Positions 45,810 to 55,624 of a stretch of DNA of 64,000 bases are shown here, piece by piece. Each line of letters starts with the position of its first letter. Within the stretch, counting starts at the first letter, position 1. Position numbers and translations under genes: made by a program. Origin of the DNA: Clostridium moniliforme (lineage in GTDB: Bacteria; Bacillota; Clostridia; Clostridiales; Clostridiaceae); contig NZ_JAGGJZ010000002.1 in assembly GCF_017873235.1 (NCBI RefSeq), positions 186,001 through 250,000 on the forward strand. Reading direction: 5' to 3'. Below the pieces are notes generated by a model, which did not search any database, had not been told where the DNA came from, and saw only the letters and a list, made by a program, of their open reading frames with translations.

Positions 45810-47204
45810 ATGGATATGAAAGATAGAATGAAAAGAGTACCAGTTAGAGAACAAGATCCTAAAGAAAGAGCAAAAAACTTTAAAGAAGTTTGTTTAGGAT
45901 ATAATGAAGAAGAAGCTGTAAAAGAAGCTAAAAGATGCCTTCAATGTAAAAATCCAAGATGTGTTACAGGATGTCCAGTATCAATAGATATACCAGGATT
46001 TATAAAAATGGTTTCAGAAGAAAAATTTGAAGAAGCAGCAAAGGTTATTGCAAAGTATAGTGCTCTTCCAGCAGTTTGTGGTAGAGTTTGTCCACAAGAA
46101 AATCAATGTGAAGGAAAGTGTGTACTTGGAATAAAAGGGGAACCAGTTTCTATTGGAAAACTTGAGAGATTTGTAGCTGACTGGTCAAGAGAACATAAAG
46201 TTGATCTTTCAGAGAAAGAAGAAAGTAATGGTAAAAGAGTTGCTGTTATAGGTAGTGGTCCTGCAGGACTTACTTGTGCAGGTGACTTAGCTAAAATGGG
46301 ATATGATGTAACTATTTTTGAAGCACTTCATGAAGCAGGGGGAGTTTTAGTTTACGGTATTCCAGAATTTAGACTTCCAAAAGATACTGTAGTTAAAAGT
46401 GAAATAGAAAACATTAAAAAGTTAGGTGTTAAAGTTGAAACTAATGTAATCATAGGTAGAACTATAACTATTGATGAATTATTAGAAGATGAAGATTTTG
46501 ATGCTGTATTTATAGGATCAGGTGCAGGACTTCCAAGATTTATGGGAATAAAGGGAGAAAATGCAAATGGAGTATTATCAGCTAATGAATTTTTAACTAG
46601 AGTTAATTTAATGAAAGCTTTTAAAGAGGATTATGAAACTCCAGTAAGAACAGGTAATAAAGTTGCAGTAGTAGGTGGAGGAAACGTTGCTATGGATGCT
46701 GCAAGAACTGCTCTTAGACTTGGAGCTGAATCACATATAGTATATAGAAGAAGTGAAGAAGAGCTTCCAGCTAGAGTAGAGGAAGTACATCACGCTAAAG
46801 AAGAAGGAATAATTTTTGATCTTTTAACAAATCCAGTAGAAATATTAACTGACGAAAATGGATGGGTTAAAGGAATGAAGTGTGTAAGAATGGAACTTGG
46901 AGAGCCTGATGAGTCAGGAAGAAGAAAACCAGTTGAAATTAAAGGTTCAGAATTTGTAATGGATGTAGACACAGTAATAATGTCTCTTGGAACATCTCCA
47001 AATCCTCTTATATCTTCTACAACAAAAGGTCTTGATATAAATAAGAGAAAATGTATAATAGCAGAAGAACATTCAGGTAAGACAACAAGAGAGAAAGTTT
47101 ATGCTGGTGGAGATGCAGTAACAGGTGCAGCTACAGTAATACTAGCTATGGGAGCTGGAAAAGATGCTGCAAAAGCAATTGATGAATATTTAAAAGAACA
47201 ATAG
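45810..47204 (+). CDS. nfnB: NfnB, NADPH-binding beta subunit (GltD-like)
   Basis: A 464-residue protein like the small subunit of glutamate synthase. N-terminal cysteine clusters CLQCKNPRCVTGCP and CGRVCPQENQCEGKC bind two [4Fe-4S]. FAD and NADPH Rossmann motifs are VIGSGPAGL and VVGGGNVAM. No glutamate synthase large subunit is adjacent, so it is assigned as NfnB. The ATG lies 2 bases after nfnA, with GGAGGAG inside the end of that gene. A long hairpin ends the operon. Confidence 0.88.
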   Translation: MDMKDRMKRVPVREQDPKERAKNFKEVCLGYNEEEAVKEAKRCLQCKNPRCVTGCPVSIDIPGFIKMVSEEKFEEAAKVIAKYSALPAVCGRVCPQENQCEGKCVLGIKGEPVSIGKLERFVADWSREHKVDLSEKEESNGKRVAVIGSGPAGLTCAGDLAKMGYDVTIFEALHEAGGVLVYGIPEFRLPKDTVVKSEIENIKKLGVKVETNVIIGRTITIDELLEDEDFDAVFIGSGAGLPRFMGIKGENANGVLSANEFLTRVNLMKAFKEDYETPVRTGNKVAVVGGGNVAMDAARTALRLGAESHIVYRRSEEELPARVEEVHHAKEEGIIFDLLTNPVEILTDENGWVKGMKCVRMELGEPDESGRRKPVEIKGSEFVMDVDTVIMSLGTSPNPLISSTTKGLDINKRKCIIAEEHSGKTTREKVYAGGDAVTGAATVILAMGAGKDAAKAIDEYLKEQ

Positions 47205-47255
47205 TTAATAATAAACTTATGCCACTTTAAATAAGTTTGGCTGTTTATAAATTAA

Positions 47256-47313
47256 TAAAAAATCCCCTTATCTATAATGTACACGGTCTGGTTATAGAAT
47301 TGGGGATTTTTAT
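47256..47313 (+). terminator. Terminator of nfnAB
   Basis: AAAAATCCCC with GGGGATTTTT, and an inner CTATAA/TTATAG helix, followed by ATTTTG. Confidence 0.85.
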
Positions 47314-47461
47314 TTTGTTTATTTAAAATATAAATATGTACAAACAGTAAACAATGTTGTAAAATAAAAAAATGTGTAATAGTTTATAGTAAAATATAAA
47401 AGTATTTTGTAAACCTTAGCAGATTTTAGATGACATAATTAAATTATGAAAGGAGAAAAAA

Positions 47462-48352
47462 ATGAATAATAAGAAAAAAGGAATTATACTTGTATTAATT
47501 GCAACATTATTCTGGGGAATGATGGGAGTAACTAGTAGAACACTAGGTAATGCAGGTATTGATTCAATGAGTATATCATTTTTTAGATGCTTAATAGCTT
47601 CAATAGGATTTGGTATATTTCTATTTATTTTTAACAAAGATGCCTTTAAGGTAGATTTAAAAGGAATTATAATAAGTAGTATTTATGGAATTGTAACTTT
47701 TGGATTATCTTTTACTACATTTAATATTGCTGTAGAAAGGGTACCTATTGCTGTTGCAACAGTTCTTATGTTTACAAATCCAATTTGGGTAACAATATTT
47801 AATGCAATATTTTTTAAAGAAAAAATAACTGGAAAGAAAGCAATTGTAATTATTCTTGCAATAACAGGTTGCTTTTTAATTTCAAATATTTTTGGAGTTG
47901 GATTTGAAAATCTTGATATAGTTGGATTATTAGTTGGTCTTTCAACAGGGGTTTTATTTGCACTTCAACTTGTAATACCAAGATTTTTTGAAGGAAAATA
48001 TACTAAAGATAGTATGTTAATATATGGATTTATAGCAAGTGCCATAGTTTTAGCATTCTTTACAAACTTTACTGGAATAGACAATGCAATAACTTCTAGT
48101 GCATCACCAATATTTGTAGTACTTAATATTTTATCAATAGGTGTATTAAGTACATTTATAGCAAATATTTCTTATGTCAAAGCTACAGATTATATTGAGA
48201 CTGGTGTTGCATCAGTACTTGTTGCATTAGAACCTGTACTTGGAAGTTTATTTGCTTATTTAGTTTATGGAGAAACATTAACAGGACTTCAATTAATTGG
48301 AGGACTATTAATTATTATAGCAGCTATATGGCTTGCAAGAACATCAGATTAA
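47462..48352 (+). CDS. EamA/DMT family transporter
   Basis: A 296-residue membrane protein with about ten hydrophobic segments forming two EamA repeats (FWGMMGVTSR in the first, VLVALEPVLGSLFAYLVYGE in the second). Probably an exporter of amino acids or metabolites. The substrate is unknown. ATG with AAAGGAG. A single gene with its own terminator. The minus-strand protein at 15.0-15.9 kb belongs to the same superfamily. Confidence 0.87.
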   Translation: MNNKKKGIILVLIATLFWGMMGVTSRTLGNAGIDSMSISFFRCLIASIGFGIFLFIFNKDAFKVDLKGIIISSIYGIVTFGLSFTTFNIAVERVPIAVATVLMFTNPIWVTIFNAIFFKEKITGKKAIVIILAITGCFLISNIFGVGFENLDIVGLLVGLSTGVLFALQLVIPRFFEGKYTKDSMLIYGFIASAIVLAFFTNFTGIDNAITSSASPIFVVLNILSIGVLSTFIANISYVKATDYIETGVASVLVALEPVLGSLFAYLVYGETLTGLQLIGGLLIIIAAIWLARTSD

Positions 48353-48368
48353 ATATATAAGAAATATG

Positions 48369-48412
48369 TAAAAGCTATTAGAAATTTAATTTCTAGTAGC
48401 TTTTAATTTTTT
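48369..48412 (+). terminator. Terminator of the EamA gene
   Basis: AAAAGCTATTAGAAATT paired with AATTTCTAGTAGCTTTT (one mismatch), then AATTTTTT. Confidence 0.9.
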
Positions 48413-48524
48413 ATTTTAAAAAATAATTTATAAAAATTAATTAATTATATTGAAGACAATTATATAAAGTAGCTTTTTTTATAAATAAGTAGGATAATAA
48501 TATGAGAATAAAGGAGGGAGAATA

Positions 48525-50393
48525 TTGAAAAATACATATAAAGATACAGGAATTCTTTCTCTAATTAAGAATACCTTTAATAATTTTAAATTTAATTTTT
48601 TTGCATGTACTTATTTTGAAATGTGTTATAGGATTTTAACAGCTTTTATATTTGTTCCAATATTATATTTAATATTTAAATACTTTATAGGAACTGAAGG
48701 ATTATTTACACTTACAAATAAGGATTTCATAAAATTTGGATTAAGTTTGCAAGGAATAATATGCATATTAATATTATTAATTATGGCTTTTTGTACAATA
48801 TTTATAGAAATAGGTGTTTTAACATACATAGGAGTAAAATCTCATAGAGGTGAGAAAATTAAGGCGATAGATGGAATATTTAATGTAATAGGAATATTAA
48901 AAGATACATTAAATAGGGGGATAATTCCACTTATAATAATTACAGGTGTAATAGGACCTTTAACAGGAATAGGACTTTGTAGTTCATTAATTAAAGATTA
49001 TTCAATTCCTCCATTTATAACAATAGAACTTTCAAAAACTATAGGTGGAAAGATTCTATATGGATTTATAATAATTGGATTAGCAATTTTATTGCTTAGA
49101 TGGATTTTATCTATTCCAATAGTAGTTATAGAAAAGATAAAAGGGAAAGATGCTGTAAAAAAGAGTTATGTTATATATAAGAAAAATAGATGGAAGTTAT
49201 TTAGAGCAATAGCACTTTGGGCAGTTGTAATATCTATAATATCTATAATTTTAATAGTATTAATTCTTGGAATTGGATTTTTGGTTGGAGGTTATGTATT
49301 AGGTGCTACATCTTTTTCAAGTAAAATATTTTTAGGTGGACTTTTAATACTATTTTATGGAATATTTGTATTAGCATCCATTATATCAACACCTCTTTTT
49401 GTTTCATTTTTAGTAGAGCTTTATTATGACTTAAGGGAAGATAATGTAAAAGAAAGAGAATTTAAGTCTTATGAAGATTATAAGAAAAATGTTTTATATA
49501 AAATCTCTAAAAAATATTCCAATATATTTGTAGGTATATTAACATTGGCTTTTGTAATATTTAGCAGTATTGTTGGATATGGAGTAGTGTTTCATAGAGT
49601 AATTAATGATGAAGTAGCTGTAACTGCTCATAGAGGAGCAAGTGTTAAAGCACCAGAGAATACATTATCAGCAATAAAACTTGCAGAAAAAGAAGGAGCT
49701 AATTTTGCTGAAATTGATGTACAAACAACAAAGGACAATAAAACTATACTTCTTCATGATGGAACATTTAAAAGAACAGCTGGAGTAAATAAAACAGTTA
49801 GAGAATTAACATTAAATCAAATAAAACAGCTTGATAACGGCTCTTTTTACTCTACAAAGTATAAAGGTGAAAAAGTTCCTACTTTAGATGAAGTATTAAA
49901 AGAAGCAAAGGGAAAAATTAAAATAAATATTGAACTTAAACCAAAGGGAAAAGATGATCCTTTAGTTAAAAATGTAAATAAAATAATTAAAAAATATAAT
50001 ATGGAAGATGAAGTTGTAATATCATCAAATAATTTTGAGGCACTTCAAGAGATGAAAAATATTAATCCAAAACTAAAGGTTGGATATATTGTAATTGCAG
50101 CTATAGGAGAATTTGAAAAACTTAATGTAGATTTCTTTAGTTTAGAATCATCACTTGTAAATCCTAAAACAGTTTATGCCCTTCATGCATTAGGAAAGGA
50201 AGTTCATGTATTTACTATAGATAATAGAGAACTTGCAGAAAAAATGATTTACTTAGGGGTAGATAATATAATTACAGATGATGTACCTATGATAGAGGAT
50301 GTAAAAAAAGAATTTAAAGAAGAAGATAAGCATAATTATGTAAGTTTCTTTTATGAATCAGTTTTAAATATAATAAAATATGCAAAAATTTAA
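48525..50393 (+). CDS. Glycerophosphodiester phosphodiesterase with membrane domain
   Basis: A 622-residue fusion. Residues 1-365 form a GPDPase membrane domain with about 7-8 hydrophobic segments. Residues 368-605 are the GDPD TIM barrel with catalytic HRGA near residue 368, AEIDVQTT, HDG and ELKPKG. It hydrolyses glycerophosphodiesters, perhaps from lipids or teichoic acid, to glycerol-3-phosphate and an alcohol. TTG start with AAAGGAGGG 6 bases upstream. Monocistronic. Confidence 0.9.
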   Translation: MKNTYKDTGILSLIKNTFNNFKFNFFACTYFEMCYRILTAFIFVPILYLIFKYFIGTEGLFTLTNKDFIKFGLSLQGIICILILLIMAFCTIFIEIGVLTYIGVKSHRGEKIKAIDGIFNVIGILKDTLNRGIIPLIIITGVIGPLTGIGLCSSLIKDYSIPPFITIELSKTIGGKILYGFIIIGLAILLLRWILSIPIVVIEKIKGKDAVKKSYVIYKKNRWKLFRAIALWAVVISIISIILIVLILGIGFLVGGYVLGATSFSSKIFLGGLLILFYGIFVLASIISTPLFVSFLVELYYDLREDNVKEREFKSYEDYKKNVLYKISKKYSNIFVGILTLAFVIFSSIVGYGVVFHRVINDEVAVTAHRGASVKAPENTLSAIKLAEKEGANFAEIDVQTTKDNKTILLHDGTFKRTAGVNKTVRELTLNQIKQLDNGSFYSTKYKGEKVPTLDEVLKEAKGKIKINIELKPKGKDDPLVKNVNKIIKKYNMEDEVVISSNNFEALQEMKNINPKLKVGYIVIAAIGEFEKLNVDFFSLESSLVNPKTVYALHALGKEVHVFTIDNRELAEKMIYLGVDNIITDDVPMIEDVKKEFKEEDKHNYVSFFYESVLNIIKYAKI

Positions 50394-50413
50394 AATAAAT
50401 TTATAAAAATAAG

Positions 50414-50441
50414 TTACAAAAAACTGATAATCTGATATTAT
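50414..50441 (+). promoter_or_regulatory. Weak candidate promoter of the tryptophan T-box
   Basis: TTACAA (50414-50419) and TATTAT (50436-50441) with a 16-base spacer, just before the T-box leader. Confidence 0.4.
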
Positions 50442-50471
50442 ATAGTATAAGATAACTTAATAATTATAATC

Positions 50472-50749
50472 CAATGAAAAGGAAGAGTAGTTAAATTAAG
50501 CTTTAATAAAGAGAGTTAGGGGTGGTGAGATCCTAGCAAGAAGAGATTTAGTGAATGGACCTTGGAGGAATAAAACGAAATCTAATTTTTAGAAAGTAGC
50601 ATTTATGGTGGGCTGCACCTTATAGCAGATAGAGTATGTTAGTACTTGAAATTAAGGTGGTGTTTAATTTATACATATATTAAACACAATTTAGGTGGCA
50701 ACGCGGAAGATTTATCCGTCCTATGTTTTTAGAATAGGACGGTTTTTTT
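50472..50749 (+). ncRNA. T-box leader, tryptophan-specific
   Basis: The T-box core TTAGGTGGCAACGCGG (about 50691-50706) is followed by a CCGTCCTAT/ATAGGACGG terminator and a T run ending at 50749. Stem I shows AGAGAG, GGTGGTGAGA and the specifier segment GAA-TGG-ACCTTGGAG. The specifier TGG (50556-50558) is the tryptophan codon. Uncharged tRNA-Trp should turn on trpP. Confidence 0.95.
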
Positions 50750-50759
50750 ATATGAAATT

Positions 50760-50772
50760 AAAGGAGGTGATC
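50760..50772 (+). promoter_or_regulatory. Very strong Shine-Dalgarno before minimal reading frames
   Basis: AAAGGAGGTGATC is fully complementary to the 16S rRNA 3' tail. It precedes only start-stop frames: GTG-TTA-TGA at 50776, ATG-AAA-TGA at 50781 and a 4-codon frame at 50786. trpP itself begins at 50845 with its own AAAGGAG. It may be a leader peptide site or a ribosome standby site. Confidence 0.45.
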
Positions 50773-50844
50773 AAAGTGTTATGAAATGATGAAAGTTTAG
50801 GAGAGTGGCAAAAAAATAATAATTATTTTAAAGGAGAAGATATT

Positions 50845-51393
50845 ATGAAAAAAAATGAAAAAACTAAAAAAATGATAACTAATGCCTTATTACTTGGAAT
50901 TGGAGCAATACTTCATCAAATTACACCAGCACTTGGATTACCTATGCAGCCAGATTTTGCTCTTGTAATGTTATTTATAATTATGATTTTAAATAGGGGA
51001 GATTATAAGACATCTTTAATTGCAGGAATAATAACTGGAATATTTACAGGTATGACAACAAAGTTTCCAGGGGGACAACTTCCTAATATGATAGATAAAA
51101 TTATTACCGTAAATGTAGTATTTTTTATGATGATTTTTATTAATAAAATTAAAGGTTTAAAGAATATGACAGAAAGTAAAAGAAGGGTAGTAGAAAGTAT
51201 AATAGTATTTCCTATTGGAACATTAATTAGTGGGGTAACATTTTTGTTATCTGCAAATATTTTAGTTGGGCTTCCAGCAGGTTTTACTTCATTATTTATA
51301 TTAATAGTTCTTCCATCTATGGTTATAAATTTAATTGTAGGATCAATGATTTTTAAAATAATAAGTACTTCAATGAAAAGAGTAACTGTATAA
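50845..51393 (+). CDS. trpP: Tryptophan transporter TrpP
   Basis: A 182-residue membrane protein with about five or six hydrophobic segments and the TrpP-family stretch LHQITPALGLPMQPDFALVM near residue 22. It is a probable tryptophan uptake protein. The assignment is strongly supported by the Trp T-box upstream, with TGG specifier. ATG with AAAGGAG. Monocistronic, with a terminator right after it. Confidence 0.92.
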   Translation: MKKNEKTKKMITNALLLGIGAILHQITPALGLPMQPDFALVMLFIIMILNRGDYKTSLIAGIITGIFTGMTTKFPGGQLPNMIDKIITVNVVFFMMIFINKIKGLKNMTESKRRVVESIIVFPIGTLISGVTFLLSANILVGLPAGFTSLFILIVLPSMVINLIVGSMIFKIISTSMKRVTV

Positions 51394-51396
51394 ATT

Positions 51397-51459
51397 AAAA
51401 GCTGATATTATATTAAATTCATATAAAGGATTAATATGATATCAGCTTTGTATATTTTT
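51397..51459 (+). terminator. Terminator of trpP
   Basis: AAAGCTGATAT pairs with ATATCAGCTTT, and an inner TATTAA/TTAATA extends it. T-rich sequence follows. Confidence 0.82.
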
Positions 51460-51570
51460 AAACTATAAATTAATTGTAAAATATTGAATAAAAAGGAAGA
51501 ATATTTTATAATAAAAATGTTACTAAAGTATGAATAATGTAAATAAAATATAATTAAAGGTGGGATTTAA

Positions 51571-53292
51571 TTGAGAAGAGAAAAACTAAAAAGAATAATT
51601 AAAACAACTTTATTTATGTTGGCTATATCTTTAATACCTATTGGAGGTAAAATAACAGATGCAGATTCTAAATTAGGCTTAGAAAATGAATTTTTGTCAG
51701 TAACAAATGGACATGATAGAGAAAAAATTATAGTTGAAAACGGTATATCTTTGAAATTTGGTGAAATACTAGATTTATCAAAATATAATGATTTTAAAAT
51801 GTCAAATGAACATACAGTAACTATTAATAATGGAATAGTTACTCCTAAAAATGAAGGAACTGTTTATTTAAGTCAAAAAAAAGGAGACAAGCTTCATGTA
51901 ATAGAAGTTTATGTTTCAAATGATAAAGGTAAAGTTTATTCAAAAAGTAATGAGGTAGATAGAAATTATTATAAAGTATTTATAGATCCAGGACATGGGG
52001 GGCATGATGATGGAAGTTCAGCTTTTGGTCTTAAAGAGGATGAGCTAAATCTTAAAATAGGATTAAAGATACAGAAAAGACTGGAGAGCAAGGGAATAGA
52101 AGTTAAAATGAGCAGAAGTTCAGATAAATATATTTCTTTAATTGATAGAGCTAAAATGGCAAATGAATATGGAGCAGATCTTTTTGTATCTAATCATATA
52201 AATTCCTTTGATTCAGGATCAGCACATGGTATAGAAACTTATTATCATAGTAAAAAATCAAATCATAAGCCTTTAAGTGATAATATTCAAAATAATTCAA
52301 TAAAGGAAACTGGTGCGTATAATAGAGGAGTTAAAAATGAAAATTTTGCAGTACTTAGAGAAAGTGAAATGCCATCTTCTTTATTTGAAGGAGGATTTAT
52401 ATCAAATAAGGCTGAATCAGAAAAATTAAAGGATGATAAATATCAAGACAAACTTGCAAAGGCAGTTGCAGATGGTATAGAAAAATATTTAAAAGATAAT
52501 ATAAAGTTAAATGGAAATGATAATACTACAGAATCTAAACCTGATAGTAAACCAGAAGCTCCTGGCAATAAGCCGGTAGAAAAACCACAAGAAAAACCAG
52601 AAAGTGTAACAAAGATAGGAACAGTAACAGCAAGTGCTTTAAATATAAGAAAAGGACCATCAACAAAAAATACTATTATAGGAAGCTTAAAAAAAGGAAG
52701 TAAAGTAGAAATAATATCAACATCAAATGGTTGGCATAAAATAAAATATAAAAATGGATATGGATACGTATCAGCAGATTATGTAAAAATAAATAGTACA
52801 TCAAGTAACTCTTCAAGCAATTCAAATAGTAAACCACAAGAAAAACCAGAAAGTGTAACAAGGAAAGGAACAGTAACAGCAAGTGCTTTAAATATAAGAA
52901 AAGGACCATCAACAAAAAATACTATTATAGGAAGCTTAAAAAAAGGAAGTAAAGTAGAAATAATATCAACATCAAATGGTTGGCATAAAATAAAATATAA
53001 AAATGGATATGGATACGTATCAGCAGATTATGTGAAAATAAATAGTACATCAAGTAACTCTTCAAGCAATTCAAATAGTAAACCACAAGAAAAACCAGAA
53101 AGTGTAACAAGGAAAGGAACAGTAACAGCAAGTGCTTTAAATATAAGAAAAGGACCATCAACAAAAAATACTATTATAGGAAGTTTAAAAAGAGGAAGCA
53201 AAGTAGAAATAGTATCAACGTCAAAGGGTTGGCATAAAATAAAATATAAAAATGGATATGGATACGTTTCAACAGATTATATAAGATTTTAA
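51571..53292 (+). CDS. N-acetylmuramoyl-L-alanine amidase with three SH3 repeats
   Basis: A 573-residue secreted wall hydrolase. Signal peptide about residues 1-31. The unknown region 32-130 resembles an Ig-like domain. Amidase_3 spans about 134-315, with zinc ligands in DPGHGGHDDG, the Glu in KEDELNL and SNHIN. Three bacterial SH3 domains follow (about 345-400, 428-483, 511-573), joined by Pro/Lys and Ser/Asn linkers. It cleaves the amide between muramic acid and the stem peptide. TTG start with AAAGGTGGG. The SH3 units are almost identical in DNA. Could act at spore or vegetative walls. Confidence 0.93.
   Translation: MRREKLKRIIKTTLFMLAISLIPIGGKITDADSKLGLENEFLSVTNGHDREKIIVENGISLKFGEILDLSKYNDFKMSNEHTVTINNGIVTPKNEGTVYLSQKKGDKLHVIEVYVSNDKGKVYSKSNEVDRNYYKVFIDPGHGGHDDGSSAFGLKEDELNLKIGLKIQKRLESKGIEVKMSRSSDKYISLIDRAKMANEYGADLFVSNHINSFDSGSAHGIETYYHSKKSNHKPLSDNIQNNSIKETGAYNRGVKNENFAVLRESEMPSSLFEGGFISNKAESEKLKDDKYQDKLAKAVADGIEKYLKDNIKLNGNDNTTESKPDSKPEAPGNKPVEKPQEKPESVTKIGTVTASALNIRKGPSTKNTIIGSLKKGSKVEIISTSNGWHKIKYKNGYGYVSADYVKINSTSSNSSSNSNSKPQEKPESVTRKGTVTASALNIRKGPSTKNTIIGSLKKGSKVEIISTSNGWHKIKYKNGYGYVSADYVKINSTSSNSSSNSNSKPQEKPESVTRKGTVTASALNIRKGPSTKNTIIGSLKRGSKVEIVSTSKGWHKIKYKNGYGYVSTDYIRF
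52585..53292 (+). repeat. Tandem 249-base repeat encoding linker plus SH3 domain
   Basis: Units start at 52585, 52834 and 53083, spaced exactly 249 bases (83 codons). The first two are nearly identical at the DNA level, and the third is shorter, ends with the gene and has a few changes. Recent duplication or gene conversion is likely, and copy number may vary between strains. Confidence 0.92.
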
Positions 53293-53302
53293 ATTTTTAT
53301 AA

Positions 53303-53356
53303 TGAGACTGTTGTAATAGATAATAATTAGTATTAAAACTTGCAACAGTCTTTATT
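53303..53356 (+). terminator. Terminator of the amidase gene
   Basis: AGACTGTTG pairs with CAACAGTCT over a long AT-rich loop, followed by TTATTT. Confidence 0.75.
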
Positions 53357-53374
53357 TAAAATAAAAGATTATAT

Positions 53375-53400
53375 TTTAGGAAGTGTTGATTTTCGATAGT
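53375..53400 (+). repeat. Solo copy of the GTGTTGATTTT repeat end
   Basis: TTTTAGGAAGTGTTGATTTT followed by CGATAGTTCTT matches the left end of the element at 14820 over about 28 bases, with a few changes. No second end is evident before ssrA. Confidence 0.4.
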
Positions 53401-53533
53401 TCTTTATATGTAATTAATATTTAGAGAGATTCTATTATTTCAAAATAATTAGAAGAAAAAAGTTAATTTAAAAATTTTTTATAATTTATAAAATACTTAA
53501 CATAATGTGAAATAGTTTTATAAATTCGTTAAG

Positions 53534-53562
53534 TTGACAGTAAAGTTTATGTGCTATATAAT
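53534..53562 (+). promoter_or_regulatory. Consensus sigma-A promoter of ssrA
   Basis: TTGACA (53534-53539) and TATAAT (53557-53562) with a 17-base spacer: a full consensus promoter about 60 bases before the mature tmRNA 5' end. Confidence 0.85.
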
Positions 53563-53625
53563 TAAAACACGAAATAAAATTAAATATTGTTTATTTGCGT
53601 TTTACAAAACTAAATTTATTAACAT

Positions 53626-53986
53626 GGGGGCGTTTTGGCTTCGACGGGGGTAAGTGAGGTTTGGTAAGCGGGCCGAGGGAAGCATGGTGCCTCGTTAATA
53701 AAGTATGCATTAAAGATAAACGCAGAAGATAATAATTTTGCATTAGCAGCTTAATATAAGCTACTCATCAGCCCTAGGTTGCCCACGGCTTAGGATACTG
53801 GTGTCATAATTAGTGGGGAACCGAGCTTAGCAAAGCTTTGAGCTATGAACGGAACTTATGAAGCTAGCGAGCAAGGCGCCTGTCTGTAGGCACTCTTGTA
53901 AGCGAAATTTAATATACAGACTACGCTCGTAGAAAGCTAGACGGATCTACTTTCGGACACGGGTTCGACACCCGTCGCCTCCACCA
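53626..53986 (+). ncRNA. ssrA: Transfer-messenger RNA (tmRNA)
   Basis: A 361-base one-piece tmRNA. The 5' GGGGGCG pairs with 3' CGCCTCC of the acceptor stem, and CCA is encoded at 53984-53986. TTCGACACC is the T-arm, and GGCTTCGAC is the 5' tRNA-like part. The tag frame starts at GCA 53722 and ends at TAA 53752-53754, giving AEDNNFALAA. With SmpB (40878) it rescues stalled ribosomes. Its 3' end is a common integration site for genetic islands, and an accessory region lies just downstream. Confidence 0.97.
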
Positions 53987-54001
53987 AATAAGAACTTAAA
54001 T

Positions 54002-54060
54002 AAAAACACAATGGTAAAATATTGAGGAATCAATACTTTTCCATTGTGTTTTTATTTTTT
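54002..54060 (+). terminator. Terminator of ssrA
   Basis: AAAAACACAATGG pairs with CCATTGTGTTTTT, with an inner ATTGAGGAATCAAT hairpin, then a long T tract. Confidence 0.92.
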
Positions 54061-54169
54061 AGAGATAAAATTTAAATTGATTTTAATATATATTGTATTT
54101 CTTTTTATGTGTTTTGGGTATTTGCGTACACTCTTAGTGAAATTTTAACTATTAGGTGTGTATTTTTTT

Positions 54170-54274
54170 ATGCATAAAAGAGATAGATCTTTATTAATTG
54201 ATAAATTGAGGTCATCATATAAGGATGGTAAAATAAAAAGAGGTATCAACAGAGGAATGGTATTAAAAAATTAA
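54170..54274 (+). CDS. Possible 34-residue basic peptide, unknown
   Basis: A short frame starts with ATG after a TTAGGTGTG site 15 bases away and encodes a Lys/Arg-rich peptide. I recognise no family. It may be a remnant of a longer gene, like other broken genes in this island. It lies between the ssrA terminator and the first DUF262 gene. Confidence 0.3.
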   Translation: MHKRDRSLLIDKLRSSYKDGKIKRGINRGMVLKN

Positions 54275-54319
54275 TAATTAGAAATTTAGAATTAAGTAAA
54301 AAATATTAGGAGATAAATT

Positions 54320-55621
54320 ATGGCATTAATTCAAGATGAATTAAAAATAACAAAATTAAAAGACTTGCTTAATATGAAATTAGTATTACCTTCATATCAG
54401 AGACCATATAGTTGGAGTGTGAAGTCAGCTAATACTTTATTTATTGATACATATGAAGCTTTTAAAGATGAAATTAATGAATATCGTCTTGGCTCAGTAA
54501 TATTACACAAAGAATGTTCTTAAAAATATAATATAGTTGATGGGCAACAAAGGCTTACCACATTATCAATTTTGCTTTATTGTTTAGATTATTGTAACCA
54601 AAGTTTATTGAAAGAAAAATATAGTAAATTATCCAATGATGTTATTTTAACAAACTTTGGGGTTCTTTCTAAAAGAGTTAACGAATTAAATCACGATGAA
54701 GGTGAAAAATATAAAAATTATCTTTTAAATCAATGTACTATGGTTCAAATTGTAACAGATAGTGAGCAAGAGGCATTTCAGTTTTTTGATTCACAAAATT
54801 CTCGTGGTAAAGAGTTAGCACCACATGATCTATTAAAATCATACCATTTGCGGGAAATGAGAAGTGAAGATGAAAATCAAAAAGTTAAAATTATAAGTAA
54901 GTGGGAAAATATGGACCAAGATGATTTAGATAATTTATTTAAAAGTTATTTGTATCCATTGATTCAATGGTATAAGGGAAAAGATGGTTTAGGTTATAAT
55001 TCAAGTAAAATTGATTATTTTAAAGGAATTAAGGTAACAAATATATATGATTATGCAATTTATCATAAGGCTAGTAATTTGTATGTAGAACAATTCAATG
55101 CTAATGTTAGCAATGAATTTATTGCTTTTAAACAGTTAAATCAATTTCAATTGACACAACCATTAATAGCAGGAAGACGATTTTTTAATTATACAATTCA
55201 TTACGGAATTTTATTAGAAAAAATACAAAAACAGATTAATGGAATTTATAAAAAAGATGAAATTCCAGATAAGCGTTCTGGTGATATTTATATTAAGCAG
55301 CTTTATGAATGTTCATTATTATTTTTTGCAGATAGGTTTGGTATTGAGAGCTTAACAAAATATGTGATACAGCAACTTTATTCATGGAGTTATTCATTAA
55401 GATTAGCAATGAATGCAGTATATCCTCAAACTATTAATAAATATGCAAAAGGTCAACATGAGCGAGCAAATTATGGAATTAATATGTTTTCTGAAATTAG
55501 TGAAATGTCAGATCCAGAAGAATTGAAGTTACTTGTGCTTAAGAAACCAGATATTTCTGATAATAATAAAGAAAAATATAAAGCAGTATATAAATTACTT
55601 AGTGAATGGAATAGGTGGTAG
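54320..55621 (+). pseudogene. DUF262 (GmrS-like) gene with an in-frame stop
   Basis: One 434-codon frame interrupted by a single TAA at 54521-54523 (codon 68). The same frame continues without a gap through KYNIVDGQQRLTTL, the nucleotide-binding motif of DUF262/ParB-like proteins. Upstream of the stop is the typical N-terminal LPSYQRPYSW. No frameshift is needed, so one nonsense change explains it. Either the gene is dead, a fragment restarts from an internal site, or the stop is suppressed. No HNH domain is seen. ATG with TTAGGAG. It is followed 3 bases later by a second DUF262 gene, so they formed a two-gene unit. Confidence 0.82.
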
Positions 55622-55624
55622 TAA

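Noticed and set aside
52676..53164. Two antisense Leu-rich frames, nearly identical
   Set aside because: They are mirror images of the SH3 repeats in the amidase, created by AT-rich coding sequence.
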